Assembly (NCBI RefSeq): GCF_010731695.1
Contig: NZ_AP022586.1
Span: 2,170,001-2,234,000, forward strand
DNA from: Mycolicibacterium litorale
GTDB lineage: Bacteria > Actinomycetota > Actinomycetes > Mycobacteriales > Mycobacteriaceae
Direction: 5' to 3'
DNA: 64,000 bases
The notes under the pieces are model-generated. The model was not told the origin of the DNA. It did no database searches and was given only the letters and a program-made list of their open reading frames with translations. Below, one piece after another: positions 10,773 through 19,417 of the stretch. Numbering within the stretch: the stretch's first letter is position 1; every line of letters starts with the position of its first letter. Position numbers and translations under genes: made by a program.

Positions 10773-11909
10773 TCAGCCTAGCCGGTCGAGCACGCACGTC
10801 ACGTACACCGCGACCGCCAGCCCCGGCTCGCTCAGCGTGCGGTCCAGGGTGCGGCCCACCTTGTCCAGGCGGTAGATCAGCGTGTTGCGATGCACGTGGA
10901 GCCGTTCGGCGGCCCTCGTGACGTTGAACGCGCAGTCCCCCCATGCGATCAGCGTGTCGCGCAGCACGGCCCAGTCGCGGTCGGCGAGCAGCGGTCCGAG
11001 CAGTCCCTCGGTGAGCCGAAGCCGCGAGTCGATCGGAACGACCGACAGCGCCTGGTGGAGCCGCACCTCGTCGATCCGGTGGATCCGCTGGTCCGGCTGC
11101 GCGCTCGGGCCCACGTGCATCGCGTCGTAGGCGTCGCGTGCGGAGATGTTGAGCGCCGCGATGCCCGCCGCCGGCGACCCGATCGCCGCCCGCAGCGGCA
11201 TCCCACTGTCCGCGGCGACGGTGACGAGTTCGGCGCACCGGTCGTGCAGCGGCCGCATCGAGGAGTCGTCGGGTGTGGCGACCGCGACCACGGTCCGCGA
11301 CAGTGGCGCGATCAGGTCGCGGTCGGAATCGAACACCCGCACCGCGACGCGGCTGATGTCCTCGGAGCCGATCTCCCGCGGCCCGGCCTCCCGGTCGTCC
11401 CACTGGATCAGCACGATGCGGCGCGGCAGCGTCAGATCGTGGCCCAGCGTGCGGCCGCGCTGCAACAACCGGGCGGTGGGGACGCGGGACTGGTGCCACT
11501 CGCAGATCTCGGCGAGCAGTTCGGTGGTGGCCCGTTCGCGGGTCATCCGCAGGCCGATCCGCGCGGCCTCCTGCATCAGGATCTCGGTCTGCCGCTTGAC
11601 CAGCAGTCCGAACTGCTCGACCTCGGCGGGCGGGCCGGACAGCCCGATGGTGCCCACCACCCGGTCGTCGGTCACCAGCGGAATCGTCACACCGGGCAGG
11701 GTCCCGACGAGATCGCGCACGTCCTCGGCGGAATGGGCGATGGTGCGTCTGCTGCGGATCACCTCGACCGACGCCTCGTGGAACTGCCCCACCCGGGACT
11801 CGTCGCCGCTGCCCAGCACGATTGCGCGCTCGTCGGTGATGAGCACGTTGCGGCCGATGACGTCGGTGATGTCGTCGGCGATCTGCTGCGCCAGCGCCTT
11901 CCCGAGCAT
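10773..11909 (-). CDS. CdaR/PucR-family transcriptional regulator
   Basis: 378 residues. The N-terminal ~130 residues match the sugar-diacid-recognition (CdaR-type) sensor domain ([19 protein letters not shown]). A GGDEF-like PucR linker domain sits in the middle. The C-terminal PucR helix-turn-helix contains [23 protein letters not shown]. The ATG at 11909 is preferred because GAAAGG lies 6 bp upstream; a GTG two codons earlier is the alternative. It diverges from the symporter/flavoenzyme operon and probably controls it. Members of this family respond to small metabolites such as diacids, purines or amino acids; the ligand here is unknown. Confidence 0.85.
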   Translation of the reverse strand: MLGKALAQQIADDITDVIGRNVLITDERAIVLGSGDESRVGQFHEASVEVIRSRRTIAHSAEDVRDLVGTLPGVTIPLVTDDRVVGTIGLSGPPAEVEQFGLLVKRQTEILMQEAARIGLRMTRERATTELLAEICEWHQSRVPTARLLQRGRTLGHDLTLPRRIVLIQWDDREAGPREIGSEDISRVAVRVFDSDRDLIAPLSRTVVAVATPDDSSMRPLHDRCAELVTVAADSGMPLRAAIGSPAAGIAALNISARDAYDAMHVGPSAQPDQRIHRIDEVRLHQALSVVPIDSRLRLTEGLLGPLLADRDWAVLRDTLIAWGDCAFNVTRAAERLHVHRNTLIYRLDKVGRTLDRTLSEPGLAVAVYVTCVLDRLG

Positions 11910-11960
11910 GAGCACCTTTCGTTGGGCGTACCGCCCGATTACACCGCCGATTTCCGCAGA

Positions 11961-11966
11961 AGACTA
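11961..11966 (-). promoter_or_regulatory. -10 hexamer TAGTCT for the CdaR/PucR-type regulator
   Basis: Minus-strand TAGTCT fits TANNNT and predicts a start site near 11954, leaving a ~45-nt leader containing the GAAAGG ribosome binding site. Confidence 0.4.
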
Positions 11967-11979
11967 GTCGGTTTGCCCA

Positions 11980-11993
11980 GTGACGGGCGTCAC
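11980..11993. promoter_or_regulatory. Inverted repeat GTGACG-GG-CGTCAC, candidate operator
   Basis: A perfect 6+6 bp palindrome with a 2 bp spacer lies in the 137-bp gap between the divergent regulator and symporter genes. A second palindrome, GGGCGT-C-ACGCCC (11985-11997), overlaps it. The repeat covers the position expected for the -35 box of the symporter promoter (TGACGG at 11981-11986, 17 bp before TACGAT). It is the most likely binding site for the adjacent regulator. Confidence 0.45.
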
Positions 11994-12003
11994 GCCCCGC
12001 TCA

Positions 12004-12009
12004 TACGAT
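12004..12009 (+). promoter_or_regulatory. -10 hexamer TACGAT for the symporter operon
   Basis: TACGAT fits TANNNT. The predicted start site near 12016 gives a ~30-nt leader carrying GGAAGGA at 12034-12040, 6 bp before the symporter ATG. Confidence 0.45.
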
Positions 12010-12046
12010 GGGTCGGTCCTCGCACAGGACGTCGGAAGGACGCCCC

Positions 12047-13471
12047 ATGACACCCCTCGACTGGGCCTTGCTCGCGGGTTATTTCGCGCTGCTGATCCTG
12101 ATCGGCATCCAGACCATGCGCCGGGTGAAGAACCCGGACGACTTCGCCGTCGCGGGCAACCGGATCATCTGGCCGGTGTTCTTCGGCAGCCTCGCCGCGG
12201 CGTTCCTCGGCGGCGGCGCGTCGATCGGCATCGCGGGTGCCACGATGCGCGACGGCTACGTCTACATGTTCGCGTTCTGCGCGTTCGGGATCCAGACTCT
12301 GCTCGTGGGGTGGTTCATCGCCCCCCGGCTCAAGCACTACCGCGGCGCGCACACCGTCGGTGACGTGATGGCCGAGCACTACGGCAGGCCCACCCGGGTG
12401 GTGACCGGGGTGCTCTCGGTCGCGCTGTGCGCGGGCATCCTCGGCGCTCAGGCCCTGGCCATCGGCACGATCGTCAACGCCACCCTCGACGTGCCGACGG
12501 TGCCCGCGGTGATCATCGGCATGGGGATCGTGGTGCTGTACTCGGCCTTCGGCGGCGCCTGGGCGGTGATCCAGACCGACCTGCTGCAGTTCGTGTTCCT
12601 CGGCGTGTTCCTGCCGGTGGCGCTGCTGATCGGCCTGAACGCCGTGGGCGGTGCCGAGTCCCTGCTCGCCGGGGTGCCCGCCGACCACCTCTCGCTGCTG
12701 GGCGACTACTCCCCGTTGACCTTCGTGACCCTGTTCGTCGCGTTCCTGCTCGGGGAGACCCTGGTGCCCCCGTACGCGCAGCGCACGTTCTCCACCCCGG
12801 ACTCCCGCCACGCCCGGATCGGTTTCACCATGGCCGGGGTCTTCTCGTTCTGCTTCTACTTCGTCTCCGCCTCGATCGGCCTGATCGCACTGGTGCTCTA
12901 TCCCGACATCGAGACCGACCAGGCGTTGCCGACCGTGGTGATGAACCTCATGCCGATCGGCATCCTGGGGCTGGTCGTCGCCGCCCTGCTGGCGGTCGTG
13001 ATGTCCACGGCCAGCTCGTATCTCAACTCGACCGCGGTGGTGCTGACCAAGGACGTGTACCAGCCGTTGCGCAAGACACCGGTCACGCCGGCGCGCCGAC
13101 TGACCATCGAACGCGTCACCAGTGTCGTGGTCGGTGCGGCGGCGACCACTTTCGCGCTCAGCGTGCCCTCGATCGTCGACGCGCTGCTCTACAGCTACAC
13201 ACTGTGGGCGCCCACGATCATCGTGCCGCTCATCGGGGCGGTGCTGTTCGGGGTGCGCTCCGCCCCGGCCGCCCTGTCGGCGATCGGGGCGGGCGCGCTG
13301 GTCACCGCGGTCTGGCAGTGGGGCCTCGACGCGCCGTTCGGCCTCGCCGACGGGCTGATCCCCGGTGTGCTGGCCAACCTCGTGGTGTTCGTCGGCGTCG
13401 CCGCCGCCACCGCCGACCGCTACCCCCGGCGGCGCCAACCCGCGCTCGTCGCACAAGGAGAACCCGCATGA
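12047..13471 (+). CDS. Sodium:solute symporter (SSS family)
   Basis: 474-residue membrane protein with about 13 hydrophobic segments of the sodium:solute symporter fold. It includes DDFAVAGNRIIWPVFFGSL near the N-terminus and YSAFGGAWAVIQTDLLQF mid-protein, a characteristic SSS signature. The ATG at 12047 was chosen for the GGAAGGA 6 bp upstream; a longer reading from 12008 lacks a ribosome binding site. The stop overlaps the next ATG (ATGA). Its partners, a one-helix peptide and a D-amino-acid dehydrogenase-like enzyme, suggest the substrate is an amino acid or related amine, possibly a D-amino acid. That is inference. Confidence 0.85.
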   Translation: MTPLDWALLAGYFALLILIGIQTMRRVKNPDDFAVAGNRIIWPVFFGSLAAAFLGGGASIGIAGATMRDGYVYMFAFCAFGIQTLLVGWFIAPRLKHYRGAHTVGDVMAEHYGRPTRVVTGVLSVALCAGILGAQALAIGTIVNATLDVPTVPAVIIGMGIVVLYSAFGGAWAVIQTDLLQFVFLGVFLPVALLIGLNAVGGAESLLAGVPADHLSLLGDYSPLTFVTLFVAFLLGETLVPPYAQRTFSTPDSRHARIGFTMAGVFSFCFYFVSASIGLIALVLYPDIETDQALPTVVMNLMPIGILGLVVAALLAVVMSTASSYLNSTAVVLTKDVYQPLRKTPVTPARRLTIERVTSVVVGAAATTFALSVPSIVDALLYSYTLWAPTIIVPLIGAVLFGVRSAPAALSAIGAGALVTAVWQWGLDAPFGLADGLIPGVLANLVVFVGVAAATADRYPRRRQPALVAQGEPA

Positions 13472-13629
13472 TCGTCAACCTGCTCTACTACGGGGTGCCG
13501 TCGCTGGTCATCGCGGTCACCGGCTGGGTCGGGTTCCTCGGCTGGCGGTTCTACGTGCGAGAGGTGCTGCACGACAACAACACCGACAACGACACCGACA
13601 GCGACACCGTCACGGAGGGAACACCATGA
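13468..13629 (+). CDS. Small single-helix membrane protein in the symporter operon
   Basis: 53-residue peptide starting MIVNLLYYGV. Residues ~3-27 form one hydrophobic helix, followed by an acidic, Asn/Asp/Thr-rich tail built from short repeats (DNDTDSDT). GGAG lies 7 bp upstream of the ATG. The start overlaps the symporter stop (ATGA at 13468-13471) and its stop overlaps the flavoenzyme start (ATGA at 13626-13629), so it is sandwiched in a coupled operon. I do not recognise a named family. A small auxiliary subunit of the symporter is the simplest idea, since several SSS transporters have a short membrane partner encoded next to them. Confidence 0.7.
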   Translation: MIVNLLYYGVPSLVIAVTGWVGFLGWRFYVREVLHDNNTDNDTDSDTVTEGTP

Positions 13630-14888
13630 AGATCGCCGTGATCGGCGCGGGCGTGGTCGGCGTCGCGACCGCGCATGCACTCGCCGAACGCGGACACGAG
13701 GTCACCGTCTACGACCGCCGCGCCGACATCGCCTCGGACGCGTCCGCGTCCACGGGCGGGCTCATCGCGCCCGGGCACTCCTACGCGTGGGCCTCGCCGA
13801 GCGCGCCGGCCATGCTGGTGCGCTCGCTCTTCGGCGCGGACACGTCGATCCGGGTGAGGCCACGCGCCGATGCCGCACTGATCAGGTGGGGGCTGCGATT
13901 CCTGCGCGAGTGCACGCCCGGCCGGTCGCAGGCCAACACGCTCGCGAAATTCGCTCTGGCCCAGTACAGCCAGCGCCTCACCGACGAGGTGGCCGCCCGC
14001 GAGGGCATCGAGTTCTGCCACACCGACCGCGGCGTGTTGTACCTCTACCGAGACGAGGCGGAACTGGTTGCCGCCGAACGCAAATCCGCCCTGCTCCGCG
14101 AGCACGGCCGGATGCAGAAGACGCTCGGACCCGAGGAGATCGTCGCGGTCGAACCCGCATTGGCGCACGGGCGCAACCGGTTCGCCGGGGCCATCCACGA
14201 CACCACCGACGCCAGCGGCGACCCGCAGCGTTTCGCCGCCGGGCTCGCCGAGAGCTGCCGTCGGCTCGGCGTGCAGTTCCGACTGGGCACCGACATCACC
14301 GGGCTGGTCACCGACGGATCCCGGGTCACCCACATCAGCTGCCCGGACGGGGATGTCCGCGCCGAGGCGATCGTGGTCGCCGCCGGTGCGGCCAGCCCGC
14401 TGCTGACCCGCACGATGGGCATCTCGCTGCCCATCTATCCGGCGAAGGGCTACTCGGTCACCGCCCCGGTCAAGGATGCCGACCGGGCGCCGCGCCTCGG
14501 CGGTATCGACGAACGCACCCTGGTCGCGTGGTCGCCTTTCGGCGATCAGATCCGGATGTCGGCGACCGCCGAATTCGTCGGCTACGACCGAAGTTCCACC
14601 CCCGCCGACTACGCCGGCATCGTCGCCGCGGGCGACGAGCTGTTTCCCGGCGTCGTCGACTGGGACAGCGCCCACTACCGCACCGGGCTGCGGCCGATGA
14701 CCCCTGACGGACCGCCGCTGATCGGCCTCGGCCGTCACGACAACCTGTACTACAACACCGGACACGGCCACATCGGCTGGACGATGGCGTGCGGGTCGGC
14801 GCGGATGCTGGCCGATCTGATGGAGGGCCGCCGCCCCGATCTCGACCCCACCCCGTACGCGCCCGTGGGGCGGCGGCGCCACCGCTGA
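13626..14888 (+). CDS. D-amino-acid dehydrogenase-like FAD oxidoreductase (DadA family)
   Basis: 420 residues. The N-terminal FAD site is KIAVIGAGVVGVATAHALAE, followed by the DadA-like STGGLIAPGHSYAWASP. The C-terminal GLRPMTPDGPPLIG and YNTGHGHIGWTMACG match the DAO fold of E. coli DadA. The family oxidatively deaminates D-amino acids, usually D-alanine, passing electrons to quinone. The start at 13626 overlaps the small-protein stop as ATGA. No alanine racemase gene accompanies it, so this is not the classical dadAX operon. The substrate may differ, and the divergent regulator suggests it is induced by that substrate. Confidence 0.82.
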   Translation: MKIAVIGAGVVGVATAHALAERGHEVTVYDRRADIASDASASTGGLIAPGHSYAWASPSAPAMLVRSLFGADTSIRVRPRADAALIRWGLRFLRECTPGRSQANTLAKFALAQYSQRLTDEVAAREGIEFCHTDRGVLYLYRDEAELVAAERKSALLREHGRMQKTLGPEEIVAVEPALAHGRNRFAGAIHDTTDASGDPQRFAAGLAESCRRLGVQFRLGTDITGLVTDGSRVTHISCPDGDVRAEAIVVAAGAASPLLTRTMGISLPIYPAKGYSVTAPVKDADRAPRLGGIDERTLVAWSPFGDQIRMSATAEFVGYDRSSTPADYAGIVAAGDELFPGVVDWDSAHYRTGLRPMTPDGPPLIGLGRHDNLYYNTGHGHIGWTMACGSARMLADLMEGRRPDLDPTPYAPVGRRRHR

Positions 14889-14890
14889 GC

Positions 14891-15445
14891 TCAGGCCTCG
14901 GACAGGGTCCGATCGGACCACAGCGCCGCCGAGGCGTGGCCCAGCAGCAGCTTGGCGTAGAACACCGGCCCGAACCACAACGCGGCGCGCGACGGCCCCA
15001 GGCCGGCGTCGAGGAGCACCCCGGCCACCGTCAGGACTATCCCGAGTGGCCTGCGCGGCGCCGCCCGCCGGAGCACCCACGTCGCCGCCAGCAGATAGCC
15101 GTAATTCGCTGCGGCCCAACGCCATCGGCCGGGCCCACCGCCGTCGATCCAGGCCAGCACCAGCGGATGCACGTGAAGGGCCGCGAACCGCAGGTGGTCG
15201 GCGTCGGTCTGCCCGGGCCGTTCGTACCAGCGCGCGCAGGCCACGGTGTTGTTGGCCCACGCACCGCCCCACAGGTCGACGGCCGACACCACCAGCACAG
15301 CGCGCTCCGCCGGCCCGAGCCGGCCACCGGCGAGCCGGGGAGCCAGGTATCCCCCGAGTGCGGCCAGGCCCAGGATCGTGGCTGTGCCGGCGGGGGTGGT
15401 CTCCTCGCCGACGAACTCCAGCCACGCCTGCCGCAGGCGGCTCAC
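14891..15445 (-). CDS. Hypothetical membrane protein coupled to a TrmA-family methyltransferase
   Basis: 184 residues with roughly four or five hydrophobic segments (for example TATILGLAALGGYLAPRLA and AVLVVSAVDLWGGAWANNT). I recognise no functional family. The sequence resembles small unassigned actinobacterial membrane proteins, and LHVHPLVLAWIDGG recalls proteins with buried His/Asp residues. The GTG start at 15445 overlaps the stop of the RNA methyltransferase gene (GTGA at 15442-15445), so the two are translationally coupled. It converges on the DadA-like gene with only two bases between stops. Confidence 0.65.
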   Translation of the reverse strand: MSRLRQAWLEFVGEETTPAGTATILGLAALGGYLAPRLAGGRLGPAERAVLVVSAVDLWGGAWANNTVACARWYERPGQTDADHLRFAALHVHPLVLAWIDGGGPGRWRWAAANYGYLLAATWVLRRAAPRRPLGIVLTVAGVLLDAGLGPSRAALWFGPVFYAKLLLGHASAALWSDRTLSEA

Positions 15446-16656
15446 CGGGTGAGCACCGCCACGCATTCGACGTGGTGGGTGAGCGGGAACGAGTCGAACA
15501 CCCGCACCTCCTCCACCGTGTAGCCGGCGGACAGGTACAGCCCCACGTCGCGGGCGAACGAGGCTGCCTCGCAACCGATGTGGATGACCCTCGGCACACC
15601 GGCGGCGCTGATCAGGTCGATGATGTCGCGGCCGGCGCCCGCGCGCGGCGGATCGAGCACCGCCACGTCGGCCGCCTGGCGTTCGGCCGACAGCGCCCGG
15701 CGCACCGAATCGGTGACCACGGAGACCTGGCCGAGGTCGGCCAGCGCGGCGCGCGCCGAGCGGCCCGCCGCCCGTGAGGTGTCGACCGTCAGCACACGCC
15801 CGCCCTCGCCGACCTGGTCGGCCAGCGCCGCCGCGAAAACCCCTGCGCCGCCGTAGAGATCCCACGCCGTCTGCCCGGGTTGCAGGGCGGCCCAGTGCGC
15901 GACCAACTCGCTGTAGCGGCGCGCGGCGTCGCGGTGCGCCTGCCAGAACGCGGTGACCGGGACCCGCCACACCCGCCCAGCGATGCGTTGGGTGGCCTCG
16001 TAGTCGCCCGACACCACCGACGTCGGCGCGCCGCGGCCGGTGCGCGGGCCGCTCTGGACGATGTGTCGGGCCCCGTCGTCGTCGACAGCGACGTGCACGT
16101 GGGCGCCCGCGGGGAACCGCAGCGGGCCGACCTCGTCGAGCATGCCGGCGGGCAGCTGGGCACAGCGCAGATCGGTGACGAGATCCGCGCTGTGGTAGCG
16201 ATGGAACCCGGCGACGCCGTCCTCGCCGGTGTCCAGCCGGACCCGGGTCCGCCATCCGGTGGCCGCGCCGTCTCCGATGGCCTCGGCGGTGGCCTCGTCC
16301 TCGTCGCGCCACTGGTACCCGCCCAGCCGGGCGAGCTGATTGGCCACCACGGCGCCCTTGAGTCCCCGGGCCCCGTCCGGGGTGACGAACGCCAGGTCGC
16401 AGCAGCCGGCCCCGTCGACGCCGGCGATCGGGCACAGCGAGGCGATGCGCTGCGGTGACGGGTCGAGTACCTCGATCACGTCGGCGTGCCAGTAGGAACC
16501 GCGGTCGGACTGGACGCGGACCCGGACCGTCTCCCCCGGCAGCGCATGCCGGACGAACACCACCCGCCCGTCGTGGCGTGCCACGCAGCTGCCGCCGTTG
16601 GCGGGTGGACCGGCCTGCAGCGTGAGTTCTGCCGGCGCCCCGTCGGATCCACTCAC
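15442..16656 (-). CDS. TrmA/RumA-family 5-methyluridine RNA methyltransferase
   Basis: 404 residues, homologue of M. tuberculosis Rv2689c. An N-terminal TRAM-like beta barrel (about 1-65) is followed by a Cys-containing region (LCPIAGVDGAGCCD) that resembles the RumA Fe-S ligands. The SAM-binding DLYGGAGVFAAALA comes next. The C-terminal LDPPRAGAGRD, IGCEAASFARD and SFPLTHHVECVAVL match this family, with the nucleophile Cys in IGCEA in place of the usual CNP context. The RNA target is unknown (tRNA U54 or rRNA uridine in relatives). GTG start at 16656 overlaps the upstream transporter stop (GTGA). Confidence 0.85.
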   Translation of the reverse strand: MSGSDGAPAELTLQAGPPANGGSCVARHDGRVVFVRHALPGETVRVRVQSDRGSYWHADVIEVLDPSPQRIASLCPIAGVDGAGCCDLAFVTPDGARGLKGAVVANQLARLGGYQWRDEDEATAEAIGDGAATGWRTRVRLDTGEDGVAGFHRYHSADLVTDLRCAQLPAGMLDEVGPLRFPAGAHVHVAVDDDGARHIVQSGPRTGRGAPTSVVSGDYEATQRIAGRVWRVPVTAFWQAHRDAARRYSELVAHWAALQPGQTAWDLYGGAGVFAAALADQVGEGGRVLTVDTSRAAGRSARAALADLGQVSVVTDSVRRALSAERQAADVAVLDPPRAGAGRDIIDLISAAGVPRVIHIGCEAASFARDVGLYLSAGYTVEEVRVFDSFPLTHHVECVAVLTR

Positions 16657-18650
16657 TCCAAGAACCCTCGTCGGGCGTCACCCGGCGCCGACTGCGGTTG
16701 CAGGGTCTTGAGCCGCTCCGAGGAGTTCAGCTGCCACGGCACCGACGTCACCATCACGTTCGGCATGAACAGCAGCCGGCCCTTGAGCCGCAGCGCACTC
16801 TGGTTGTGCAGCAGCTGTTCCCACCAGTGGCCGACGACGTACTCCGGGATGAACACGGTGACGACCGTGCGGGGGGACTCCTTGGTGACCCGCTTGACGT
16901 AGTCCAGGACCGGGCGGGTGATCTCGCGGTACGGCGAGGCGATCACCTTCAGGGGTACGGTGACGTCGCTGTCCTCCCACTGGTGCACCAGCGCACGGGT
17001 GTCGGCGTCGTCGACGCTGACGGTGATGGCCTCGAGCACGTCGGGCCGGGTGGCACGCGCGTAGGCCAGCGCCCGCAGCGTCGGCAGATGCAGCTTCGAC
17101 ACCAGCACCACCGCGTGGTTGCGGCTGGGCAGCACGATGTCCTCGCCCTCGGCGGCCTCCTGCTGTTCGAGTTCGCGCGACACGGCGTCGTAGTGCTTGC
17201 GGATCGACTTCATCAGCACGAACAGACCCGACATCGCCAGGATCGCGATCCACGCCCCGGCGACGAACTTCGTCACCACGACGATGACCAACACCGTTCC
17301 GGTACACGACAACCCGATGCCGTTGATCACCCGCGACCGCATCATCTTGCTGCGCACCATCGGATCGGTCTCGGTGCGCAGCAATCGGGTCCAGTGCCGC
17401 ACCATGCCGATCTGGCTCAGCGTGAACGACACGAACACCCCGACGATGTAGAGCTGGATGAGCGCGGTGACCTGAGCCTGGAAGGCGACGACGAACGCGA
17501 CCGCGGCGAACGCCAGAAACAGGATGCCGTTGGAGAAGGCCAGCCGGTCGCCGCGGGTGTGCAGCTGCCGGGGCAGGTAACGGTCCTGGGCGAGAATGGA
17601 TGCCAGCACGGGGAAGCCGTTGAACGCGGTGTTGGCGGCGAGCACCAGGATGAGCGCGGTGACACCGGCGATGAGGTACAGCCCCACCGGGAAGTCGTGG
17701 AACACCGCGTCGGCGAGCTGGGCGATCAGCGTCTTCTGCTCGTATCCCGGGGGCGCCCCCACCAGCTGCTCGGCCGGACGTTCGGCGATCTTCACGCCGG
17801 TCTCCTTGGCCAGCATGATGATTCCCATGAACAGCGACACCGCGACCAGACCCAGCAGCAGGAGCGTGGTTGCGGCGTTGCGCGACTTGGGCTTGCGGAA
17901 CGCCGGCACGCCGTTGCTGATGGCCTCCACCCCCGTCAGCGCCGCGCAGCCGGACGAGAAGGCGCGCGCGATCAGGAACACCATCGCGAACCCCAGCACG
18001 TCGCCGTGCTCGCTGTTGACCGTGAAGTCGGCGGACTCGGCGCGCAACGGCTCACCGAGGACGAAGATCTGGAACAGCCCCCAGCCGAGCATGATGTACA
18101 TGCCGACCATGAACGCGTAGGTCGGGATCGCGAACGCGGTACCCGATTCGCGGATGCCGCGCAGGTTGATCGAGGCGAGCAGCACGATCGCGGCCACGGC
18201 GAAGAGCACCTTGTGCTGGCCGATGAACGGTACCGCCGAGCCGATGTTCGACATCGCCGACGACATCGACACCGCCACGGTCAGTACGTAGTCCACGAGC
18301 AGGGCGCTGGCCACCGTGAGCCCGGCGGTGCTGCCCAGGTTGGTGGTGACGACCTCGTAGTCACCGCCCCCGGAGGGATAGGCGTGGACGTTCTGCCGGT
18401 AGCTCGCGATCACGATGAGCATCACCCCGGCCACCGCGAGGCCGATCCAGGGCGTCATCGTGATCGCCGTCATACCGGCGATCGACAGGACGAGGAAGAT
18501 CTCCTCCGGCGCGTACGCGACCGACGACAGCGCATCGGAGGCGAAAACCGGCAGCGCCACCCGCTTGGGGAGCAGCGTGTGCGACAGCCGGTCGCTGCGG
18601 AACGGCCGCCCGAGTACGAGCCGCCGCGCCGCGGTAGAAAGCTTGGACAC
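16653..18650 (-). CDS. APC-superfamily permease, KimA-like (candidate K+ transporter)
   Basis: 665 residues, homologous to M. tuberculosis Rv2690c. About 12 membrane segments occupy residues 1-460 and a ~200-residue soluble domain follows. The start region FASDALSSVAYAPEEIFL and NVHAYPSGGGDYEVV are the APC motifs also typical of the KimA (YdaO) potassium importer family. The C-terminal half (VLVSKLHLPTLRALAYA, VTVFIPEYVVGHWWEQ) looks like the KimA USP-like domain. The GTG at 18650 is chosen because minus-strand TACCCT at 18664-18659 places +1 beside it; the TTG at 18659 lies inside that element. It is divergent from two TrkA-type proteins. Confidence 0.8.
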   Translation of the reverse strand: MSKLSTAARRLVLGRPFRSDRLSHTLLPKRVALPVFASDALSSVAYAPEEIFLVLSIAGMTAITMTPWIGLAVAGVMLIVIASYRQNVHAYPSGGGDYEVVTTNLGSTAGLTVASALLVDYVLTVAVSMSSAMSNIGSAVPFIGQHKVLFAVAAIVLLASINLRGIRESGTAFAIPTYAFMVGMYIMLGWGLFQIFVLGEPLRAESADFTVNSEHGDVLGFAMVFLIARAFSSGCAALTGVEAISNGVPAFRKPKSRNAATTLLLLGLVAVSLFMGIIMLAKETGVKIAERPAEQLVGAPPGYEQKTLIAQLADAVFHDFPVGLYLIAGVTALILVLAANTAFNGFPVLASILAQDRYLPRQLHTRGDRLAFSNGILFLAFAAVAFVVAFQAQVTALIQLYIVGVFVSFTLSQIGMVRHWTRLLRTETDPMVRSKMMRSRVINGIGLSCTGTVLVIVVVTKFVAGAWIAILAMSGLFVLMKSIRKHYDAVSRELEQQEAAEGEDIVLPSRNHAVVLVSKLHLPTLRALAYARATRPDVLEAITVSVDDADTRALVHQWEDSDVTVPLKVIASPYREITRPVLDYVKRVTKESPRTVVTVFIPEYVVGHWWEQLLHNQSALRLKGRLLFMPNVMVTSVPWQLNSSERLKTLQPQSAPGDARRGFLE

Positions 18651-18658
18651 GAGGTCCA

Positions 18659-18664
18659 AGGGTA
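18659..18664 (-). promoter_or_regulatory. -10 hexamer TACCCT for the KimA-like permease
   Basis: Minus-strand TACCCT (TANNNT) ends 8 bp before the GTG at 18650, consistent with a leaderless or near-leaderless transcript. It helps decide the start codon. Confidence 0.4.
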
Positions 18665-18748
18665 TGCCCAGTCACGGATGGCTGTAGCGTTCCGGTTGCG
18701 GAGATTCGCTACTGGCTTGGAGAGCGGCACAGCCGAAAGGAACCGCAC

Positions 18749-19417
18749 GTGCGTGTAGTGGTGATGGGATGCGGCCGGGTGGGGGCGTCCCTGTCCGACA
18801 GCTTGTCGCGGATCGGCCATGATGTGGCGGTCATCGACCGGGACGCCACCGCCTTCCACCGGCTCAGCCCCGAGTTCGCGGGCGAGCGGGTGCTGGGCAT
18901 GGGGTTCGACCGCGACGTGCTGTTGCGCGCCGGTATCGAGGAGGCGAGCGCGTTCGCCGCGGTGTCCTCGGGCGACAACTCGAACATCATCTCCGCGCGT
19001 GTCGCGCGCGAGACGTTCGGCGTGGAGCGCGTGGTGGCCCGCATCTACGACGCGAAACGCGCCGCGGTCTACGAACGCCTCGGCATCCCGACCGTGGCCA
19101 CCGTGCCGTGGACCACCGACCGGCTGCTCAACGTGCTGACGCGGGAGACCGAGACCACCAAGTGGCGGGACCCGTCGGGCAACGTCGGCGTGGCCGAGCT
19201 TCCGCTGCACGAGGATTGGGCGGGCCACCGCGTCACCGAACTGGAGGGCGCGACCGGCGGCCGGGTGGCGTTCCTGATCCGCTTCGGCAGCGGTGTGCTG
19301 CCGGACGGCAAGACCGTGATCCAGGCCGGCGATCAGGTGTACATCGCGGCCGTGGCGGGTCACATCGCGGAGGCGATGGCGATCAGCGCGCTGCCACCGA
19401 GTGAGGACGACTCGTGA
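18749..19417 (+). CDS. ceoB: TrkA/Ktr-type NAD-binding K+ transport regulator (CeoB)
   Basis: 222 residues. The Rossmann RCK domain has MGCGRVGASLSDSLS at its start and DRDATAF, with Asp at the end of beta-2. A RCK_C ligand-binding domain follows from about residue 135. It is the cytosolic gating subunit of K+ uptake systems, binding NAD(H) or nucleotides. GTG start at 18749 with GAAAGGA 7 bp upstream; a TAGCGT -10 candidate lies at 18685-18690. It overlaps the second RCK gene by GTGA. M. tuberculosis counterpart: Rv2691. No TrkH/KtrB pore gene is nearby; the divergent APC permease is the only candidate partner here. Confidence 0.88.
   Translation: MRVVVMGCGRVGASLSDSLSRIGHDVAVIDRDATAFHRLSPEFAGERVLGMGFDRDVLLRAGIEEASAFAAVSSGDNSNIISARVARETFGVERVVARIYDAKRAAVYERLGIPTVATVPWTTDRLLNVLTRETETTKWRDPSGNVGVAELPLHEDWAGHRVTELEGATGGRVAFLIRFGSGVLPDGKTVIQAGDQVYIAAVAGHIAEAMAISALPPSEDDS

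Noticed and set aside
16698..18758. 686-codon plus-strand frame over the KimA-like permease
   Set aside because: Antisense to a conserved transporter; extremely His/Arg/Asp-rich and lacks family resemblance.
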